DNA of 64,000 nucleotides from Phytophthora sp. 'mugwort' (GCA_033558025.1 JAUCEF010000001.1:4340001-4404000), one strand, 5' to 3'; shown: positions 1 to 11,662, counted from the stretch's first letter. The notes: a model not told the origin generated them from the letters alone. Numbers and translations are program-made.

Positions 1-1200
1 TGCATAAGCTTTAACTGCTCCAACAGCGTCATTTCCAATGCTGTACCTCTGCTGACGCAGACCTTCTAGCCCTGCATCGCCCGTATCGCCTGCTCCACTG
101 GCCATCTTGATCTGGTGGTGAAGGCTAAAAGGCATACAATTAGGTTAATGTGACATATTATTATTTTTATGCTGTCTTTCGAAAACTTTTGATGCCATGT
201 ATTATGTTGTTCATGCAGTTGAAAAATGGTTTAATATGTACAAGGCAGCTATTATTTGCCTGGTGATGAGTTACTGATCGTCGGTTGGAAAGTCATTTGT
301 ATAAAAAAAACTGGCGTGCCAACCGCCGCCCGTTCGCCCGACATGGAGATAATGGATTTAGGATTTTGTAAGCAATTGAACCCATACAGTATCGACAGGC
401 AACTAATCAGATCGACGGACCCATTTCAACAGTAAATACTGCATCCAATAGTGCTGCTCCCAGTGGTGACGGCTTTAAGGTGTTCGTTAATTAATCACTG
501 GGTACGGGAACCCTCCCAAGTCTGCACCGACAATTTACACGTGTTTGCGCGAATCGAAGCCACTGTGTTTCTCTGATTATGGACGTTCGCGTTGGAAACT
601 CATTAGCCTGACGGCAGTTAGACCCGTGTTCAGGTAGAGAATGCGTTCTGTAACGAGCATAAAAACCATTCTGGCTGGTCAAAATTAAACTTGTACAGTG
701 TATCAATTAAGCCAATTCGTTTTCCGAACTATGCGTTCTGGGCACAGCTTCAGGAGTTGTACTAACCAGTGTATACGTGTGCCATGATCGTCACCTTTGT
801 TGCCACTATCGCTGTAGTCATAGGTGCCTGTTGTAGTGCGGTCTTAGCTGCCGCGGACAAGCGCGGCGGTCGGCAGCCACCTGGCCCCCATGCGGTTTCC
901 AGCGCATGCGGTTAAAAGCGCTCTCCGCACGCCGGATACATGCTGCTACACACGAAGCAACGCTGCAACAGGAAGTCGCTCCCATTCATTTGTGAGGTGG
1001 TGCGTGCAGCGTGGGGCCGCAAGCCCTCCCCAAACTTCAAGCACCACCTTATCAAGCGTGTTGCACTGACCATATGATGTACCCCACGCAACGCTGTACG
1101 GTGGACCAGGCGGCATTAGTGCTGAGCATTCCAAAGCATCGTGCATTTGTTATAAAAACGAGATTGTTAATGTGCTAGGCGCTATGACAAAAGGTTCGTC
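1..1200. other. No recognisable gene
   Basis: Only short unrelated open frames occur here. I see no domain, splice pattern or terminal repeat that supports a feature. The stretch is of mixed composition and is probably decayed repeat DNA. Confidence 0.5.
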
Positions 1201-1202
1201 GT

Positions 1203-1383
1203 CATGCCGTCTGTGGATGAGGCAGTGGCTTCCCAAGTAATACCAGGAACGATTGGTGCCGTCGATGGGAAGCTGGTTCAGATCGTATGACTTCACGATT
1301 GCAAGTGGTCGTACTGTCGTAAGAACTTTCTGCGGTGACTTTACAAGCAAATCGTCGACACTGCGGCCTATCCGTCCGTACAC
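1203..1383 (+). pseudogene. Possible Harbinger-like (DDE_4) transposase remnant
   Basis: The plus frame reads a stretch around IPGTIGAVDGKLVQI followed by a CRK motif. This resembles the first catalytic aspartate region of PIF/Harbinger transposases (pattern GAxDG followed by YxxRKG). The frame is interrupted by stops, and no second or third catalytic motif was found nearby. The match is short, so this is a weak call; it could be coincidence. Confidence 0.3.
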
Positions 1384-1799
1384 TATTCCGCCCTGACACT
1401 GTTGCGGGACAAGTTTTGAGGGGCACCCCTCGAACCTTTCCCTTGTCGGCCAGGCTAAGCAGGACGCATATTTGTGGAGTAGAATGAAACACAGTTTGTT
1501 CGTGCAGTTAGGTTGGTGGAGCTACCTCTGAAGGCGGATTCGTCTTGCCGCAAAAAGCAAGTGCACCCCTAAGCACTAAGACCACATCAGGGATCTGCAT
1601 TGTTTCGCTTTCGTTGAGTCCACACTGTTGGGACTGGGTTTTAGCTGAAGAGCTCATACCCGCTCAGCTGTTTTCGCGAGAGTAGCCTCAGATCGCTTTG
1701 TTTCCCTTGCTTGGATAGCGACACTTTTTTCTGCTTTGTTTTGAGCAGCGGCCCTCATGTTTTTTTTTCGCTTCAATCCGGGCTCAGTTTTTTTTGCTT
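1384..1799. other. No recognisable gene
   Basis: I found no supported coding or repeat feature. T-rich tracts near 1763-1795 are unremarkable. Confidence 0.4.
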
Positions 1800-3382
1800 C
1801 TACAGCGATCCACTTCTCCTGTTTTGCCTGAGCTTTGGCAGCTCATTTGTCCTCCTTGGCTTTATTTTCGGCAGCTGACTTATTATCTTTTGCCTGGGCG
1901 GCAGCAAATCTGTCCCGATTTTAAGTGCCGCAGCGACAATTGTCGAGTTTATTTTGCACTCGTTCCTTCGTTCCTTCGCTTTGACCGCCTTGGCATCTGC
2001 TTTTAGTCCTTTCCCAACATGTTTCCCCTCTCTCGGCCGCTTTATTAGCGCTATACTGTAAATTTCGTCACTCACCATCACACGCACCGTTCACGTATCC
2101 ATCTCGTAAATTGCGCCTGGGTCTTTTGGTCAATGTGCGCACTTCCATCATCCAGTGGTTCATCGAATATACAAGCAATCTATCCACGTTGTCTCCGGAT
2201 CTCTGTATTTTTCGTGTCATTCTGTCTGTGATCATTACCGTAGGCTTTAGACGAACTGTGTCCTTCTTCTCCTTGGCGGGCTTATCACTGATGATTCCAG
2301 ATATTATTTTGCTGCGGCTTAGCGGATAGATTTCAGGTTTTTCGAAGCCGTCGACAATGTGGGCACGGCTCAATGATGATCTAAATGCGGGCGCAGCAAC
2401 GGCGACAATGTTGGTCTCATCTACCGTAATGAAAGTCTGCTTCTGATACGCTTTGATTTCGACGTCTATATCCGCTCTGAAGGGATTGAAGACTGCAACA
2501 TCCAAAGGTTGCAAAACGTGCGAGGTGTGGGACGGGAGGGCTTAAAGATGGATGCCATTTACGACGAGCGCAGGACAGTACGCAGGGAAAATCGAGCTTT
2601 GCATCTATTCATAATCAGGAGTACAGGCCTTCAAGGTGGGATTAACGTGACGAACCACTCAGGGTGTTGTGTGAGCAGCGGGTCGCTACGAAAGAGCTGC
2701 GGCTCGACGCGTATTTGGATTTTTCAATTCCACCTCTCATGCAATTTTTGGTTCTATTTTGTCCAGGAAATATAATGCAGGGCGGAACACCACCACCATC
2801 AGCATTGACACATACCTGTGCGCTGACGTTTACAGGACTATCGGAATGTAGCACATTTGCTCGTTCCACTTTGGTCGGGAGCACATCCGTCTTCCTGCCA
2901 GAGCCCTAACCCGACCATCCTGCCCCACCGAGGTTCCAAATTCGAAATTCGAGAGGCGGTAAATCTCCGCAACTTTTAGTGACACTCTTTAGATTCTGAA
3001 AATGTTATCCACATTTTCTTCTGTTGAGGCTTTCCCCCTACAAACCAAACCGCCAAGGTTTGAACACTGCGTCTACCGAAAACACCTTTATGATTGCATA
3101 TGAAGCCGTCCGCCCAACTTGTACAAGGAAACGTTTCCAGTATCACTCGAAATACTGACTGCGCTCAACAACGTCGCGGACGAAGAGCTTCATCTCGCTC
3201 GGAGTGAAGCCTTGCACTCTGTTGGTAAGGGCGCCTATAGCATCGAGAACATCTCGAACTTCTCCTTCTGCTAACACAGGAGTCGGTCCACATTTAGCAC
3301 CCAACGGTACTTGCTTGGAGATACAGCGATGCAAACTGCTCTCGTCAACATTGAAGGCCATTGCGGATTGTCGGATAAACAT
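1800..3382 (-). pseudogene. Pogo-like (DDE_1) transposase pseudogene
   Basis: Minus-strand pieces occur in the order expected for a pogo/Tigger transposase. An N-terminal helix-turn-helix piece (3382-3143) has the signature LHRCISKQVPLGAK followed by GPTPVL. A central DDE_1 piece (2884-2642) reads VNADGGGVPPCIIFPGQN. A C-terminal piece (2514-2068) begins QPLDVAVFNPF, the QPLD...F signature that follows the catalytic core. The pieces lie in different frames and are separated by gaps, so no intact enzyme is encoded. The family normally cuts and pastes DNA at TA dinucleotides. No terminal inverted repeat was identified. Confidence 0.7.
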
Positions 3383-3423
3383 CTCCTTGGCCTGGACAGC
3401 TGCAACAGCAGTCTTCGTTCGCT

Positions 3424-6060
3424 CTAGAGGGTCCAGTTATGGCTCGATAATATTAACCATTGCAGCAGGGGGTGAACGAATAATGGGACCGCTAGCGATA
3501 ACGCTCGTTCTGTGCGTCGCCAATACGAAGAAGAACGGCATTTAGTGTCGGACCACTCGATCAAGCTCCACGCTTCCACCAGAAGCCAGCATATAAACGG
3601 CTTTGTTGACCCACCAGCGGAGCGCTCGTAAGCCAGGAACTTGGAGGTGATCCGCCACTTCAAACGTGCCGCGCTCCTTGGTTTTCGGACGGTTTTCGGA
3701 GGGTTTCTTCTTCTTCTTCTTACCTGTCTTCTTTTCACCGACGATTGAACCGGCAGTCCCAGTCGATCTGTTCGCACTGTCCCAATCGAGTAGAATCCCA
3801 TTGTAAACATCTGGAGCGTCAATGGCACTGAAGTATAGCAGCGATCCGCCATGATGAGCCTCATGGCTCCTGTTCCAGGTCCAGAAGGGCCGAATACCCC
3901 TCGGAGATTCCTCACAACAACAGCAGGACCAGCATCGTAGTCGGTGAAACTGCCGGCTCGTGGACGCTCTTGCTTCCCGAAGTAGACCTCGAACCTGTAT
4001 TGTACATGTTAGAGCAAGCGTTAGTATGTCTGGTCCACGATAAGGGTACTTTAGCACTAAAAAACCTCGAGTAGCCCCGAAGGACCACTCGATACTTACC
4101 TGATGCAATACGCAGTCGTAGGGCAACACAGCACGAATAGACTTCGTTCCCCAGTGGTGCGGCTTATCTTTCATAAACACTCGCATTTGATTGAAGCTTG
4201 ACTGGGTCGGCAACATGGCCTCGTCGAAGGCCATCGTACGTGGCGGCAGATAACCAGCCTGGAATCGTTGCTGTTGGGAGTTGATGACGGGCCGGAGCTC
4301 CCACGCTCGATCTTTCAGAGCCTCTGGAGCTGAATTATCACTGAAGTGAAGATTTCCTGACAGGTGCATGAATCGGCCTCGCACCATGAACTGGCCAAAG
4401 CACCCTTGTGGTATTGCACCTTCGGTAATCGTCTTCCAGTGATTCTCCAGTTTTTCTTTGTTTGGGCAAAATGTTCGAGCAATCGGAACCCGATAAAGAC
4501 ATACAGCTCCCGCTCAGATATGTCTTCAATTTTATTGAGGTCGGCTCTGATTCTGTGGCGCTCTTTGCGCTTGAACTCAAGATGTTTCTTCTCTCGGGCA
4601 ACTTGCTTGTTGTAGATGCCTTCAACCCGCTCATCCAGCTTTTCAGAGAGGTAATCGTTGCTAGACGCCGCAGTATCCTCTAATAGTTCAGGCTGCATGA
4701 AATATAAGAAGGTGCCGGACGGCGTGGTGGCAGCTTGTAACGCCCGTGAGGTAGGTCCATGTTCGCCGTTATACAACCTAGGATAGTCCGCCATCATTGC
4801 TGTCGAAGGTCGCGGCTCGTAAGGCCCAATAAGATATTCAGACGGCGTCTGCTTCTTCGACGGCGCCCAGCCCAGCTTTGCCATGTTTTTCAGCAACATC
4901 GCTTTCACGTTCCCGGCAGCAATTCGGTATACGACCCCGACAGCTTCAATAGTGATGCATCAAAAATAAGCTCAGTCTGAGGTGGGGCATCTTCATCAAT
5001 GCCGTAGTACGGTTCACCCTCTCCAGTAAGCTCCTCGCAGCCCCAGCCAGAGCCTTCACAGTTCTCTCCATTTTGAATCGAGACATGCGTACTTCGATTC
5101 ATCCGATCTGTTCTCGGCGCGGCCGGTAACGACTACATCAATCGAATATAATGGTTATACATGTCAGACACAGTTGCCAAACTTGTATGTACAACTTTGA
5201 CGCACCCTGATCAGTTGAAGATCCGTCGTCTTTTGCCTCTTCGTCTACGGTTGGGAGATCTTCACACTGAGCGGTGCGACTCAGGCTCGGAGCAAGTGCA
5301 TCAGCAGCGCTCCCAAAGTCACTACTTAGGTTACGCCGCGTCTGGGGTGAAGATGCTACACGTTATTGAACAGATACACCATAGTGAGCGCCAGATAAAC
5401 TGCTAAATGTGTACATTTAGGAGCTGACCAACTGAAGAATGTCCATCATCTTCGTATTCCGGGCTCAGCTCATATTCATCACGAAAATCCGTGTCGGCGG
5501 CGAGACACCTTCAATCAGGACAATACATGATTAAAGACGGCGCAAACGTGTACATACCGCATGGTTCAGTCCTCCCTGTGGGCGTTTGAACTGTACCCGC
5601 ATCTGGTCCGATCTGCCGTGTTGACTGTTGGGGCGTAAACTAACTGCTGTTGAATTGCCACTATATCGGCGTGGGCTGCCAGGACAACGTTCGCATGTGC
5701 CTCCATTAAAGCGTTGTACTCGTCTGCTTTGGTGGCGTCTTTGTCGGTACTGTCTCGTCTCGGTTTTGCGTCCTTAGTTCGCTACAGCACACCCCAGTAT
5801 GTTAGTACAACTTCAGACGCGTGCACCTGCATCAAAGCGTACCTAAAAAAGTCGATGTTGTCGAGCTGCTTCATCAGTTCCTCTTCGCTTACGAAGTAGT
5901 CTTGCCCGCGGACACCGCCTCGCTTCTTCTTTCCCAACACCACATACATGTAGTCGTTGGACAGGCCTGTCAGCTTGGTTGCTTTCCACCCGAGCTTTGT
6001 GAGCTCCCGCCACCTGGCCTGGAAGGCCATTTGTATTCCACGCGATGATTCTGGAAATGA
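3424..6060 (-). pseudogene. PiggyBac-like transposase pseudogene (copy 1)
   Basis: The N-terminal piece near 6040-5860 contains RELTKLGWKATKLTGLSND and an acidic GQDYFVSEEEL motif. Oomycete PiggyBac proteins often carry such an N-terminal module. The next piece (4908-4315) is basic and helical. The DDE_Tnp_1_7 core (4387 downward) shows LHFSDN, LRPVINS, then AFDEAM, the first catalytic Asp region, and MKDKPHHWGTK. A second Asp region reads LIMADRCYTSV near 3850. Frames change several times, some perhaps at introns, and the third catalytic region could not be followed. No TTAA-flanked termini were found for this copy. Confidence 0.7.
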
Positions 6061-6278
6061 GAGAGAGAGAAATGGATGGCGGCAATCTGAAACCTGCGAA
6101 AATATGCAAGGGATGAGCAAGCACCCCTGCTACCTTTGACTCTTTATATTGTAGTGGTCTCTGTCTATGCGTACGATCTTTGCCCCGCAGGTAGTACCTG
6201 ACGGGAGGGTAAGGGTATTCTACCTACCCCTCATTGACTTAAAAATTGTAAGGGCCATACAAAATCTAAGTGATAAAA

Positions 6279-6306
6279 GCTTAACGTGGACCGGTCCACG
6301 TTAAGC
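6279..6306. repeat. 28-bp perfect palindrome
   Basis: Two 14-bp arms meet at 6292/6293 with no loop; the arm is GCTTAACGTGGACC. TTAA occurs symmetrically in both arms. Beyond this, A and T runs nearly continue the pairing. It could be a foldback remnant or a protein-binding site; the sequence does not decide. Confidence 0.8.
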
Positions 6307-7244
6307 CTTTTCTCGTAACATGTACGATCCACGCGCTCGCGTTCAAGGGTTATCAAACCCTTTACCTTCAGTTTCTTCAACTTCTCCGAGTCAAAATCAA
6401 GGTTCTTTCTTACCTAAAGCTAACATGTTCTTGCAATTAGGGCGGAGATTTTCCCTTTTCAAGCCGACCAATGGGACCCCAGGTTTTAGGATTAATAATT
6501 GTGAGCAATAAACTAACGAACTGCAAACCGACACAAGCCCATAAAGAAGGATAATCAACGAAGGAAGACCCCGTCGGCGAGCACTATTCGGATAGTGCCA
6601 AATCGGGATTTGCCCAGTTATGGAAGCCCTTAGGTCGAAGGAAGATCGTATTGGTCTATGACCTATCCAGTTAGAGCTTGACACCTGTGTCAGCATGTTT
6701 CAGGTTGCGAACATACAGATCTCTTGAGACGGCGAGACGCTGGTTCAACAAACTAGAGATTGGTGCAGATACGGAGACGCTATTAATTGTATGCTCATGA
6801 GCAAACGCGTACCTAGATTTTACCCAACATGTAAAGCATAGAGAACCTAAATCCTCGGATGCAGTTCGCGTAATAACTACTGGATCAACAATTTATCGTT
6901 ATAGGTGAACGAATGCATAGATTTTTCAGGTTTACGTAATGGAAAAAGCTACGTATTATGTTGCACGTTAGCGCGCTTGTCGAGCTGACCTCGAGCACAA
7001 AACTTAAATAACCGCAGTGCGTGTCGAAGCCGAACCACTCTAATTCCTTGAAGACAGGTGAACCGCGTTGCTTAGTTTTGCCTTCTGCAACTTTTGTGTA
7101 TTCTGACGCACGAAGTTAGGGCCTTATCTCGCGGCGTGCTCCAATTCAACGGGGTGCATCCAACTCTATCCGCTCTATGATCCGGAATACATTGAGGTTG
7201 TGGACCCAATAGACACTAGGGGTAGCATATTTCTGCCCCTTGTA
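6307..7244. other. Intergenic, no supported gene
   Basis: Short frames only. No domain, repeat or promoter motif could be supported. It lies downstream of the minus-strand secreted-protein gene. Confidence 0.4.
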
Positions 7245-7682
7245 TTAATTAGCCGTGAAGGGCTTCCGAAGACGAGGTGGAAGTCGCGGAGGGGGAACCG
7301 GCCGATACTCCTTAGGGGTCAATGCGCGCCAAAAATGCCACCAAAACTTGTTCCACACGGTGTTGTACTCGCCTGAGAAAGTCTTCTTGAGCTTTTCCGT
7401 AGCTCCAGCACTAATAGCTCGCTCTTCCTGGCCGTCCGAGGCGGAATCACCTTCGCTTGAGCCCTTCGAGAAGGCGCCCTCCGCCGAGGATTCATCTTTG
7501 AGATGCAGGATTAGGTACGGCTCTTGACCGTCACGAAGGGACATTGCTTCAAGCGCTTCGAGTGAGTCCGGGTTCGTGATCGTAAACTTCTTCTTGGCTA
7601 CCGAGTTGGTGGAGATGGGGTCAGCGTTTCCACTTCCGATAAGACAGGCAACAGCGGCCATCACGAAGTAGCTTACGCGCAT
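7245..7682 (-). CDS. EER-type predicted secreted effector-like protein (copy A)
   Basis: A single-exon frame of 145 residues. It starts with a classic cleavable signal peptide: MR, then a hydrophobic core to about residue 18, with likely cleavage after GNA. The mature N-terminal part is Ser/Asp/Glu-rich and contains EERAIS at about residues 87-92, which matches the dEER half of the oomycete RxLR-dEER host-targeting region. No RxLR tetrapeptide is present upstream. The C-terminus is rich in Trp and Tyr, then Pro/Arg (PPRLPPRLRKPF). By eye about four-fifths of residues match the copy at 38,331 on the other strand, and the upstream DNA is also related. It ends seven residues earlier than that copy because of a different stop. 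Function unknown; effector status is inferred from architecture. Confidence 0.75.
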   Translation of the reverse strand: MRVSYFVMAAVACLIGSGNADPISTNSVAKKKFTITNPDSLEALEAMSLRDGQEPYLILHLKDESSAEGAFSKGSSEGDSASDGQEERAISAGATEKLKKTFSGEYNTVWNKFWWHFWRALTPKEYRPVPPPRLPPRLRKPFTAN

Positions 7683-7689
7683 GTTATAA

Positions 7690-8698
7690 GGCTTGAGTTT
7701 TTAAAAAATACGATTTGTATTAATAAAGAACCGATGGGAGACGCGGACGGTCTCCTGGACCAGAGAGACGAGCGGTTGACGGCTCGTAATAGGCTAAGCT
7801 CTTTGAACAGGGATGGGAAGAGGTAAAAGACAGCGTAATCATCAGGCTGTCCAATTGAGGGAAATCCCGAAGTGTATACATGTGGTTTTTCTTTAATAGT
7901 TCCGAGAGAAAAAGGCAAGACCATCACTTTTGGTACATGTAAAGCAGGAAAAACGTCGTCCGCGTATACGTACCGGAAAGGGATTGAGGTTTGACAAAAT
8001 AAATGCTGTGCAACTCGGAACTTATAAAATGTTTGCAGTAGTTAGGATGGGGACAAGACAAACATTCAGTTAGACGGTTCAAATCTTTGGAACTTGTGCC
8101 AAGAATTCTTTAATCAAGTGGTGCTCTGATTAGAGCATCGATGACGGACGTCAGGATACGCCAGCGACCGCAGGCGAGATGCCTGTCGTTTGCGTGTCAT
8201 GTGCATAGCGTTCGTATGCTAGCCGAGGACCCAGCGCTAGCGCTCCCTCCTGGCAAGCGTGAGGCTTTGCATGCGAGCCATAACAGGCCTAGAGTTTTGT
8301 AGTTTTTCGTTAGTTAGTTTGGAGAGGGATGTTTTAAGGTCGTTTTGCATAAATATGCAAAGTAATCATATCATGCGAAACGACCGAAAAAACGTCCCAA
8401 CGTCATTACGTGAGTGCAATGACGCTCAAATTATCGCGCGCCCCTGCTTCGCTGGATCCTCCCCCGCGCGAGATTGTGGCGGCACCGTATATTAATGTAT
8501 CGACCCACAGTGATATGTAAGTATTATTTGATATCACTTGTTGAATACAGATATCCCTGTCAGCGATTCACTAAACGTACATGAGTTTCTTGGGTTTTCC
8601 CTTACTACCACGATTTAGACTGTATGCAGATATTGGAGGCGTGCGTACCAAACATAAATAGAAAGAACATGGAAAAGACGTGGTGAGTGTCTGACGCT
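7690..8698. other. Upstream region of copy A, no other gene
   Basis: The first about 70 bp upstream of the copy A start resembles the upstream DNA of copy B, sharing a CTCAAGCCTT block before the ATG. The rest holds no supported gene. Confidence 0.4.
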
Positions 8699-8735
8699 CC
8701 ACGTCTTCTGCCATACAGTATGGCAGAAGACGTGG
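8699..8735. repeat. Perfect foldback hairpin
   Basis: Arms of 18 bp, CCACGTCTTCTGCCATAC and its exact complement, are separated by one base. Shorter flanking inverted repeats (GACGTGG / CCACGTC and GCTGACA / TGTCAGC) sit on either side, so the region may fold in more than one way. Confidence 0.85.
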
Positions 8736-8932
8736 CTGACAGATAATTTGTCAGCTGTCACAGACGTGATTGACACAATCTCCCGTTACTCAAACCCAGC
8801 TGTTTTCAGATTATTCGCGTTTTACTTGTAACGCATCCCACATTGAGTAAATACGTTTTAATGTACTTTAATTAAATTATTCCTTGGCACAGGGCAAGAC
8901 ATCTAACACCATCAAACAGACTTTCCCGCCCG

Positions 8933-9362
8933 CCCGTCAGTTCCGTCACACCCGTAACGATTTTTTCGACTGGTCAAAAGTCGAAAAAATCTTTTTTTGC
9001 GCGGCCGGCAATGCTTCGCTCAGCAGCAAAAAATGCAGTTTTAGCCAATGGGAGGCATTTAGCCAATGGGAGGCCGCCGAGCGCAGCGAGGCGGCCTCCC
9101 ATTGGCTAAAACTGCAGCAAAAAACTTTTCGTGTATAGCGGGACCGGAGGGCCCGCCCTTCCTACCGAATCCGAAGGCGTAGGTAGCTCATTTAGTATCC
9201 TAACACGGCGAGTAGTGCAGCGCGCTTCTGCGAGCGGAGGCGCTACTACCAGAGTGAAGCGTAGGAAGTTTTTCTCAGTTATGTTGCGAGATCTTGAGCG
9301 AGCGGAATGGATTGGGACCCAACAAACACACACCGCCCGCAAAGCGGGCGGCGCTCGTTTAG
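8933..9362 (+). mobile_element. Helitron-like non-autonomous element or tail
   Basis: The 3' end shows an 8-bp GC hairpin (CCGCCCGC, AAA, GCGGGCGG; 9333-9351) followed within about 8 bases by TTAG and a T. This resembles the hairpin plus CTRR end of Helitrons. The block 9187-9362 repeats at 15,414-15,586. Upstream at 8933 is a CGTCAGTTCCGTCACAC-type motif that recurs at 9387, 15,931 and 19,708. A strong internal foldback occupies 9035-9115: one GTTTTAGCCAATGGGAGGC arm is partly duplicated and faces its complement around GAGCGCAGCGAG. No helicase is encoded here. The left boundary is a guess. Confidence 0.5.
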
Positions 9363-9386
9363 TTAACAACATATACAGACTTCTAT

Positions 9387-9562
9387 GTCCGTCCGTCCGT
9401 CAGTCACACGCGTAACGGTTGTTTTTGTGATTGGTAAAAATTTGCTGCCGGGCGAAGCGAAGGCGGCCTCCTATTGGCTGAATCTGTATTTTGGCTTCCG
9501 ATCGAAGCGAAGGCGGTGCCGCCATTAACCTTTTCGTGTTAGCGGGCCAGGAGGGCCCGCCC
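9387..9562 (+). repeat. Helitron-like or TIR-like repeat segment
   Basis: It begins with GTCCGTCCGTCCGTCAGTCAC, then an ATTGG box and GAAGCGAAGGCGG motifs, and ends in a GCGGGCC / GGCCCGC hairpin (9542-9560). The same order of motifs is found at 8933-9160, so these are two members of one repeat family. The CCGTCCGTCTGTG-like start also resembles the TIR of the pogo elements at 49 and 58 kb, so the class is uncertain. Confidence 0.45.
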
Positions 9563-9583
9563 AGGTGTGATGGGTTGAACCTG

Positions 9584-9603
9584 TGGCTAGTAGGTAAAAC
9601 TAC
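9584..9603 (+). repeat. Left copy of 20-bp direct repeat flanking the DIRS-like element
   Basis: It is identical to 15,354-15,373 and in the same orientation. Similarity continues weakly past the repeat (GAGCTAGC versus GAAGCTAGC). Confidence 0.7.
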
Positions 9604-9885
9604 GAATGACTACATTTGAGCTAGCTTGACGTTGGTTTTGGCCTCGACGCACGCGATTCTAAGGCCGCCTGCGACGTCGTTTTGCTCAAAGTACTGCGAT
9701 CAGGATGCCTTACGTCCAACGGAAAACTGGCTTCCGCCGACTTAACCGCCGGAAACCTCCATTTGCGCTGTCACGTCTCGGCGGGGGTTAAACACTCGTG
9801 TTGATTGGCTTCTTTGTTAAGCTGCTCCAAGTTGGTGAGGCCTGGAGTAGCCTCAATTTAAAAGGCGAAGCCCTGCTTGACGAAG

Positions 9886-10909
9886 TCAGGGACACGAGTG
9901 GTTGCTTGCAATCGTATTTGCTGCTAAGCCAGAGAGAATTTGTCCGTCTATACGAGTGTAGCTCTCGTACGCGTCGGACTTCCATCGTCCAAAGCGTTTA
10001 ATGGCGAGCCGATCGACACCTGCAGCGACAAGAGGAGTTGCACTCCCGCTTCGCATTGAATGGGTGCCGTATCGGTCAGGAACTTCGCCAACTCCTGTTT
10101 GATTCCCTTTGTCGTATCGGCAGCTGTGATCGTCTTGCCGTAGGCCACACTGCAAAGTGGTTCATCACTTGACATGCCATTTCGCTGCTGACGTGTGAGT
10201 AGAAGCCAGGCGGCTCAGACTGGGCATGCCCACCATAGACCGGATCGCTCTAAACTTCTTGTTTCGCCTCGACGGCATTGATCCATCTTGGTATTGCGAA
10301 TTTTCACTCGTACTGAGCTCGCTTCCCATTCTTCGTGATTCACACTACATCAGTGTGTCGTAAAATGTACGGCTTCACACGTTCTTGTCAGCCAGATACA
10401 CGCTGCGCCTTAACAGAAAGAAGTAGCCCATGAGAGCAGCCCCCCACAAGACGCAATCATGGGATCTGCTGAAGTTGCAGGTGTTGGCGGAACCGACGGA
10501 GGATACGCGAGGTGACAGGTTCCTTTTGCGTTGGAGGCCGTGACACCCGGAGCACCCCCTTGCACAGCCAACAGATGTCCTGTGTGGAGTCCGACATAAT
10601 CCCTCGATACCGGCGATGATACCAAGACACTTAGCTGAGTTTGGAAAACACGGTGCTGGGAGCGTTGCCGGAATGGTGGTGCATAGTAGCCATCGGGACA
10701 CAGCGAATAAGGCCAGCTGACGGGAGATGGCGTCGCTGCTGCCTTCCAAACACGGCCAGAGCACTTGCAGATTGCACCACTCCGACCACTCCTTTTTTTA
10801 TTCTGGAATATTTCCAGTGAGTGTCGTTTGCAAGTGATCGGGCTTGTAATTCATTGAGGACGTTTTGTAGATGTAGTGTATTTGTACCGGGACTGGATCT
10901 TGTGTCCAT
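9886..10909 (-). pseudogene. Tyrosine recombinase of the DIRS-like element
   Basis: The N-terminal core-binding piece (10,909-10,631) is followed by a catalytic-domain piece (around 10,470-10,380, motif LWGAALMGYFFLLRRSVYL) with the first catalytic Arg. The C-terminal piece (10,155-9886) has THSMRSGSATPLVAAGVD, containing the HxxR box, then GRWKSDAYESYTRID with the candidate nucleophile Tyr. The pieces fall in three frames, so the enzyme is broken. In intact elements this enzyme integrates circular cDNA. Confidence 0.7.
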
Positions 10910-11597
10910 GACGAAGTCAAGTTAGTCCAGAACTTACCATGAGATGTTGTCCACGGCCGCGATCCGGCATCGGCCCAGGGTTGCACGACTGGTAGATGCC
11001 CAGCAGACATGCGAAATCCAAGCGTGACTTCAGCGATACCTATGGCACGATTCAGTTCCTGGGCAAATCGATTGGAACTGTACACGTTGTTGGTACAGGC
11101 CACAGCACTCGTGTTGTCTGTCCAGCTGCGCATGTGAAGTAAAGGGGTCTCTGGTTTTGTCTCATGGGACCCCAGATCCATGTTGCGAGCGCAATACAAA
11201 ATTGTTCGCGGACATTTATTGTGTTGAAGTCATCAGTTCCGGTAGTTTGCGCTTGAAGTTGCTGCTCGTTATCATTGTACCCCAACTGAATGAACCGGCG
11301 GCGAGCGGGGTCTAATACAGCAAGGTCTTGATTGCTGGAATCCATGTACAAATGGATATTAACTTCACCATCCACACAGAACATCGTCGTTGGTAGAGAC
11401 CACCAACGACCATGCGTCAGGATGATTTCGCACCAATTAAGATCTTGTCGCATCGATGCGTCGATATAAATGCTTTGCCACCTGACGGCTTTGTTGATTT
11501 CTTGCTGGGGCCGTTGATAGAAGGGTTTCGCACTTCGAAGACATGTCGTGATGTGCCGGAGACTCCTCATCAAGCACTGTAACTCATGCTTAGACAA
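10798..11597 (-). pseudogene. RNase H region of the DIRS-like element
   Basis: It continues the reverse transcriptase downstream. A frame from 11,597 has LYMDSSNQDLAVLDP, the first acidic region of a DIRS/Ngaro-type RNase H, and TINVREQFCIALATWIWG with the catalytic Glu. After a frame change, MRSWTDNTSAVACTNN carries the next Asp. The end shows AGHLPVVQPWADAGSR. At least one frameshift near 11,070-11,190 separates the pieces. Confidence 0.7.
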
Positions 11598-11622
11598 TTT
11601 TTCCTTTCTAGCTACGCTTTGA

Positions 11623-11662
11623 ACTCGGGTTTTAGCTTTTTTCTAGCTTCGCTTTTGGCATG
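11623..11662 (-). repeat. Internal inverted copy of the DIRS right end
   Basis: The reverse complement reads CATGCCAAAAGCGAAGCTAG and continues AAAAAAGC, closely matching the plus strand just inside the right terminal repeat (about 15,373-15,412). It lies between the reverse transcriptase and RNase H pieces and overlaps coding sequence. This resembles the internal complementary region of DIRS elements. Confidence 0.6.
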
